Part shown: positions 60,110-64,000 of the stretch, one piece after another
How positions within the stretch are numbered: the first letter of the stretch is position 1
Layout of the letters: each line of letters begins with the position of its first letter
DNA from: Syngnathus acus
Lineage: Eukaryota; Chordata; Actinopteri; Syngnathiformes; Syngnathidae
Assembly (NCBI RefSeq): GCF_901709675.1
Contig: NC_051100.1
Coordinates: 10,202,786 to 10,266,785, forward strand
Length of the DNA stretch: 64,000 nucleotides
Reading direction: 5' to 3'
Made by a program: the position numbers and the translations under genes
The notes under the pieces: model-generated
What the model was told of the DNA's origin: nothing
What the model saw: the letters and a program-made list of their open reading frames with translations, nothing else
The model's database searches: none

Positions 60110-60723
60110 TCCCTATGAGCTAAATGCCAAAATTGATTATTCTAAGCCCTGATACGTTTGTAATTGTCATTTACCCGACTGATTTATTTTTATTCTCTTT
60201 GGGTGAACTGACATCGCGCTGATTATGACACTTTGGCGTCGTGTTTAATGCAAATGTGCATTGATGTGCCAAAATGAACTTTGTTGCTGTGTCCCACGAA
60301 GCTTTTGGCCTGCTTGAAGTGAAACTCCTACATGCAAATGTGGTAGAAATCAGTATTAGCATGACTGGATTGTTGGCAGTGATCAAATTGTGTTATCAGT
60401 CACAATATTTGTATGTCCTAATCAATTTTAATACAGCAACACTGTGGCTGTAGATGCACATAATTGTTGGTGCGATTGGAAAACCCGCTTTGACATTACC
60501 GCTAGGCGTGATGCAATTACAGTACAATGAAATGTCGATGGAGTCTTGCCAGATGTCCAAATCACTGCCTGCTCGTGTGTGTGAATAGGCGTGCCCTACG
60601 TTTTATGGTACTCCCTAACTATTGTTACGTGAAATCTTCTTAACAGGAATCCTATGGACAAACTGCCTTTTGTGTGTTGTTTCTTTTTCTAGAGTGAAAA
60701 GCTTTTTTCTTTTTTTTAAGTAC

Positions 60724-60731
60724 TGTATATA
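60724..60731 (+). promoter_or_regulatory. Pumilio-type element in pacs2 3' UTR
   Basis: TGTATATA matches the UGUANAUA consensus for Pumilio RNA-binding proteins. The surrounding sequence is AT-rich, so a chance match is possible. Confidence 0.3.
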
Positions 60732-61579
60732 AATATATATAAAATGTATTATTGTGACTTGCTTCCAACTAAGTAGAAAGCACAAATGGCTTACCTTTAT
60801 TTCTTGACAAAATGCCAAATTCAGTATGTTTCCACAGCTCAAGAAGTTGTTCTGTTCAAAACAACACTCTCCAACATTTCCCTTATTTTGTAATGCACTT
60901 TTATGTGGTTTATTATTGACACCCAAATTGGGACAGTTTGGATTTGAGGTGGGGTTTTTTTTCTTTTCAAATGTAAACCACTACCTATAGATGAGATAAG
61001 ACTGGTTCCTGGTTATCTCAAGTGTATGTTTGATTGCTTCAAGTTCCTTTGAGTGTCCTCAACACATCACATCTGTTACTTCCCCTTTTGCCACTTATTT
61101 TGTAGCTGCCATCTGCCTGCAGACTATGCAGTCTGATTTGGTCGTCTCCTGCGTTTTAAGAGGGGTCACCATCTTGTCTTGGCTGGGACACCAACTGGCC
61201 CTTCGATAATGTATCATGGAACTTTGGCTGTGAAGCAGGGCTGAATTGTGTGAGGGGTAATTATCAAATGATTTGAAATAATCAAAGGGCAAATGTTTGT
61301 TGTGATGTATTAGACCTAAAGTCCAGCTTTGCCCTAAATGTTACCGTAGCATGGGGGTGTTTTACAAGGCAGGACCAATGAGAGGCTTTGCTCTTTTGAC
61401 ACTTCTTAAATCTAGCATTAAGTGATAAAACAAGAACGACGACACCTTGCCTTCTCATTGGTCCTGTTGCTTCAGATGCCACCCAGTGTCTTTGCACAAA
61501 CCCTATTTTAAAGGACGTGACAGTATTTTTAAATTTACCACTAAACGAATATGGGTTACTCTGCATGTTTTACTATAGT

Positions 61580-61587
61580 TGTAAATA
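61580..61587 (+). promoter_or_regulatory. Second Pumilio-type element in pacs2 3' UTR
   Basis: TGTAAATA matches UGUANAUA and lies about 60 nt upstream of the distal poly(A) signal, a common place for functional sites. Not proven. Confidence 0.3.
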
Positions 61588-61644
61588 TGTTTGGGATTTT
61601 TATATATATTTTTTCTTTCCATGCTCTCACAAACAGCTGTGTTT

Positions 61645-61650
61645 AATAAA
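61645..61650 (+). terminator. Distal poly(A) signal of pacs2
   Basis: AATAAA in the context tttAATAAAattt, 2.3 kb past the stop. It is the last plus-strand hexamer before the convergent mrpl2 coding sequence. Expected cleavage is about 61660-61680. Confidence 0.75.
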
Positions 61651-61681
61651 ATTTGTAATCTTCTGTACAAACAAGCATTCC

Positions 61682-61687
61682 TTTATT
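61682..61687 (-). terminator. Poly(A) signal of mrpl2
   Basis: Minus-strand AATAAA (TTTATT on the plus strand), 15 nt past the mrpl2 TGA. The mrpl2 3' UTR is therefore very short, with expected cleavage near 61652-61672, inside the window also expected for the pacs2 cleavage site. Confidence 0.7.
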
Positions 61688-61702
61688 CCAAGCATATCAT
61701 AT

Positions 61703-61912
61703 TCAGTTCGCTGAGATGGAGGGTAGGTTGACATAACTCTTCATTGGTGGCAACGGTTTAATCTTTCGTCCGGCCCAGCCTCCCTTCCTCTGCCACAGAC
61801 CGCTTGACGGGCGGATACCGAGCCAGCGGTTGCGACCCGCTTTGCCGATGATCCTTTTGTTGTGGTCCACGTTGGACACGCGTCCCACCGTCACCATGCA
61901 TGTTTCCAGTAC
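61703..61912 (-). CDS. mrpl2: mrpl2 coding exon 7 (residues 232-300) and stop
   Basis: Encodes [30 protein letters not shown] and [20 protein letters not shown], ending SAN and TGA at 61705-61703. The acceptor is CACGCAG. The [13 protein letters not shown] region corresponds to the bacterial L2 loop near the peptidyl-transferase centre. Confidence 0.96.
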   Translation of the reverse strand, partial: VLETCMVTVGRVSNVDHNKRIIGKAGRNRWLGIRPSSGLWQRKGGWAGRKIKPLPPMKSYVNLPSISAN

Positions 61913-63163
61913 CTGCGTGTGTTGACATTGACTTCTTAGCAGATTACCTTTAGGGTTTGTTGTCATGTTACACCACGTGAGCTCACCTGAACCTGACGTT
62001 TTGACGGAAGCTGAACGATGGCTGTTCCGTTGACTTTACGAAGCAGAACACCACTTGTGCCTGATCAAGACAATTAGATGTACGACAAAGTCACTAATTT
62101 AAGCCATCACATTCAATTGGGATGGCCACTTAAAAGATGTTAAATAACTTCAAATATTCCCTTTATATTGAATTGATATTGTGAGGAAAATACAGATTAT
62201 TTCCATTGCAAAGCATTTACCTGCAGCTCGAATATATTGTGATCCTCTCCCAGGTTGTACCTCCAGATTGTTGACCAGGGTGCCGACAGGAAGTGCTCCC
62301 AGTGGGTAGGCATCGCCCTCATTTGCTGACACTGTAAAACAAGCAATTCCTCCTTGCATCAGAACTCTCTGAGTGTATGACTACTGTTAATGACGGCAAT
62401 TCCTTTCCTACCTGCCATGCGTGCAATGACAGGCGATGTTTTAATGATGTCTCCCGCTTGCATGTTCTCTGTCGCAATAATCCATCTTTTGCGGCTGCCT
62501 CCAGCCACGAGGGCGATGTCGGCTGACCTAGAGAGACCACAGCACACCGGATGAGGGCAGTCATCAACTAATTTGACCCTTTGAAAAGCGGAGAGTGCTC
62601 ACCTGCACGGGTCATATCGTACTTGAACAACCTTCTCATCAAAGGGATCCCGTCCTTTATCTTCCTCATATCGGAGACGTTGGAAGTCAATCATGCGGTA
62701 CCTTTGTTTGTGGCCACCGCCGATGCCATGTACTCTGATTTTACCTGAGGAGCACCAAAACAGGTGCCGATTACCATTATTGTAAACTCTGAACAGGCCA
62801 GATAGAAACAAACAACCATTCATGGCCAATTTTTAATACCGGTGTGATCTCTTCCTCCAGTCTTTTTCATCCCTATCGGTCGAACTGTGTACTTCTCGGT
62901 CTGCTTCCACCGTGTTCTGTTCTGCTCCAGAGAGGCTGTAGTGAGGAATCCCCGGCATGGAGCTGCACTGGATGCAGGTAATAACACTGGCACACATGCC
63001 AAAGCACTCAAGTTGACCTGTGAACACAAGAAAACTGCACAATAGCCTCTTGCAATGTTGTCATTTGTTCCTTGTGATATGAGATGCTGACCTGAGAGCA
63101 TAGCAAGGCAGGCGGGGAGATGAAAAGGGAACTCAGGGCTCGACTCAAACAAGTCATCGCCAT
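61703..63163 (-). CDS. mrpl2: Mitochondrial ribosomal protein L2 (uL2m), 7 coding exons, whole gene span
   Basis: Spliced on the minus strand from 7 exons, 903 nt, 300 residues plus stop; human MRPL2 is about 305. The product is the uL2 protein of the mitochondrial large ribosomal subunit, which contacts 16S rRNA near the peptidyl-transferase centre. Visible: a basic, Ser-rich N-terminus ([18 protein letters not shown]) fitting a mitochondrial targeting peptide, then [70 protein letters not shown] and [16 protein letters not shown], all typical of uL2m. It converges on pacs2 with overlapping or abutting 3' ends. The gene looks intact, with no frameshift or missing motif. Confidence 0.97.
61987..62060 (-). 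CDS. mrpl2: mrpl2 coding exon 6 (residues 207-231)
   Basis: Encodes [20 protein letters not shown] and RQVQ; human has the near-identical [18 protein letters not shown]. The acceptor is TTGATCAG and the donor is CAG|gtgagc, phase 0. This exon is too short to stand out as an open frame. Confidence 0.94.
62221..62331 (-). CDS. mrpl2: mrpl2 coding exon 5 (residues 170-207)
   Basis: Encodes [30 protein letters not shown] and SQYIRAAG. The acceptor is GTTTTACAG and the donor is GCAG|gtaaat, phase 1. Confidence 0.95.
62412..62527 (-). CDS. mrpl2: mrpl2 coding exon 4 (residues 131-170)
   Basis: Encodes [20 protein letters not shown], then [18 protein letters not shown]. The acceptor is TCTCTAG and the donor is GCAG|gtagga, phase 1. 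Confidence 0.95.
62603..62744 (-). CDS. mrpl2: mrpl2 coding exon 3 (residues 84-131)
   Basis: Encodes [20 protein letters not shown] and, further on, [14 protein letters not shown]. The acceptor is CTCCTCAG and the donor is GCAG|gtgagc, phase 2. It contains the invariant GGGHKQRYR rRNA-binding stretch. Confidence 0.96.
62840..63017 (-). CDS. mrpl2: mrpl2 coding exon 2 (residues 25-84)
   Basis: Acceptor TTCACAG and donor ACCG|gtatta, phase 1. The first part is a diverged presequence region; the second, [20 protein letters not shown], is the conserved start of mature uL2m. Confidence 0.94.
63092..63163 (-). CDS. mrpl2: mrpl2 coding exon 1 (residues 1-24)
   Basis: ATG at 63163-63161 in context GTGATGG (G at -3, G at +4), with a second in-frame ATG at codon 3. 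Encodes [18 protein letters not shown] and ALLCSQ: uncharged to basic, rich in Ser/Leu/Ala and without acidic residues, as expected for a targeting peptide. The donor is CAG|gtcagc, phase 0. An acceptor-like TTCTCTGCAG sits just upstream on the minus strand, so a 5' UTR intron is possible. Confidence 0.92.
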
Positions 63164-63730
63164 CACTCCTTTAAAAGCTGCAGAGAATTCAAACTAGTAC
63201 TGTGTGGGGCTACTTGGCGAGGTTATGAGACATATTTTATACGCTCTGATATTGCATTCGTCATATACAAAGTTAATATCATAAACGAAATTTGGTAATC
63301 AATGAAAAACAAACCTCTATCCGGTTCACTTCATTACAATTTTCTCCCTGGTCGTCCTTCGTGGGTACAGTAAGTGCAAGGAACCGGGTCGCATGATAAT
63401 GACGTATATCCGGACAACGCAGTAAATGTTCATTCAATGTTGGTTTATTGTTGAGCCCTCGGCATTTTAACAGTTTTTAAAATAGCTTGCAGAGCCATTT
63501 TGTCATAACTTAATATCGTGACAAAGATTTAATTTAGTACTGTAACCTCACGGCATAATCATATACGCTTTCCACATGTTATTGGAGGTGATTCCTTAAC
63601 GTGACGCAATGCACGAGACAAAATGAAGATTTTGCATTCAGATGCTAAATAATGTAATCTATCCGTTTTCTGAACTGATTATAATCCTCGTTAGGGTCAT
63701 ACAGCGAAACCAAACGCTGAATACATTTGG
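63164..63730 (-). promoter_or_regulatory. mrpl2 upstream region, possible promoter and 5' UTR
   Basis: No coding potential. 63310-63420 has CCGG-containing motifs and a CRE half site (TGACGTAT, 63400), and reads as the likely promoter. An acceptor-like sequence beside the start codon raises the chance of a 5' non-coding exon here. The rest is AT-rich, with a SINE fragment at 63655. Confidence 0.4.
63655..63705 (-). repeat. Short SINE 3' fragment upstream of mrpl2
   Basis: CTATCCGTTTTCTGAACTGA then TTATAATCCTCGTTAGGGTC is the reverse complement of a decayed SINE 3' end. Confidence 0.55.
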
Positions 63731-63745
63731 CCACTAGATGGCAGC
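63731..63745 (+). promoter_or_regulatory. CTCF-type motif upstream of mrpl2
   Basis: CCACTAGATGGCAGC fits the CTCF core at 13 of 13 positions. It lies between mrpl2 and whatever follows the right edge. Confidence 0.5.
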
Positions 63746-63931
63746 ATTAGCTTATTTTTCACCCAAGCGTTTACTGTGGAAGATAATTTTTTAATTTATA
63801 TTGCGCATACAATGTTAGTTAATCCAAGGCGTGTTTTAAATTGAGCAAGATTTAGCCATATTTCACAACCACAATGAAAACCTTTAGTTAAAAATGTTAC
63901 ATTTTGCGAGACAAAGAGCAAAAACAAAACA

Positions 63932-63939
63932 TTACGTCA
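63932..63939. promoter_or_regulatory. CRE/ATF-type motif near the right edge
   Basis: TTACGTCA is the reverse complement of TGACGTAA, a CREB/ATF site. The last 70 bp also become more GC-balanced (GGCTGATGGGAAAGCTGTGC), which may mark the promoter of the next gene. Confidence 0.35.
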
Positions 63940-64000
63940 CGGAGATTCACTTGCTCGCAAAGGCTGATGGGAAAGCTGTGCGGTTTTGGAGACATTTTGC

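Larger units (their letters stand above)
59373..61670 (+). other. pacs2: pacs2 3' untranslated region
   Basis: About 2.3 kb of AT-rich sequence between the pacs2 stop and the AATAAA at 61645-61650, with no conserved coding potential. It holds two consensus Pumilio-type octamers (60724-60731 and 61580-61587) and an internal AATAAA at 60104-60109 that could give a shorter form. The 3' end is estimated from the signal; the cleavage site is not visible. Confidence 0.75.

Overview
The window is vertebrate nuclear DNA, most likely from a ray-finned (teleost) fish. It has a 24-exon gene with GT-AG introns, AT-rich non-coding DNA with many microsatellites, a tRNA-derived SINE with a GGATGGATGG-type tail, and several short palindromic DNA transposons (MITEs) of kinds common in fish. 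The species cannot be named from the sequence. No operons, CRISPR arrays, phage genes or other prokaryotic features are present.

Layout. Positions 1 to about 28,250 are non-coding and repeat-rich, with no exon I can support. They hold a hAT-type MITE with a perfect 8-bp target duplication (3972-4302), a near-perfect foldback MITE (9661-9871), old minus-strand SINE remnants (about 12.65, 16.7, 16.9 and 24.5 kb), a pogo/Tigger-like MITE (24681-25018), several local tandem duplications and one perfect CTCF-type motif (20003-20015). Just before the gene, a second pogo/Tigger-like MITE (27421-28101) carries a complete SINE inserted with a 16-bp target duplication.

Positions 28,448-59,372 (+) hold pacs2 (phosphofurin acidic cluster sorting protein 2). 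I resolved 24 coding exons whose phases all join, giving 2,763 nt and a 920-residue protein. Exon 1 lies in a GC-rich, CpG-rich promoter block. The 3' UTR runs to an AATAAA at 61645. Introns 3 and 15-18 are notable: intron 3 has a GC donor and a G-interrupted acceptor, and exons 16-18 are bracketed by two identical 174-bp MITEs in inverted orientation.

Positions 63,163-61,703 (-) hold mrpl2 (mitochondrial ribosomal protein uL2m), complete in 7 coding exons (300 residues) and convergent with pacs2. The two poly(A) signals are only 31 bp apart on opposite strands, so the two mRNAs probably overlap or abut at their 3' ends. Positions 63,164-64,000 hold the mrpl2 upstream region, another perfect CTCF-type motif and a CRE-type motif at the right edge that may belong to the next gene.

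The two genes have no obvious shared pathway: PACS2 is a cytosolic trafficking adaptor acting at endosomes, ER and ER-mitochondria contacts, and MRPL2 is a core mitochondrial ribosome protein. I did not find a clearly new biological system. The most interesting signals are the perfect inverted MITE pair around exons 16-18, the weak intron 3, the nested SINE-in-MITE beside the pacs2 promoter, and the retained PACS1-like RSPD segment in exon 6.
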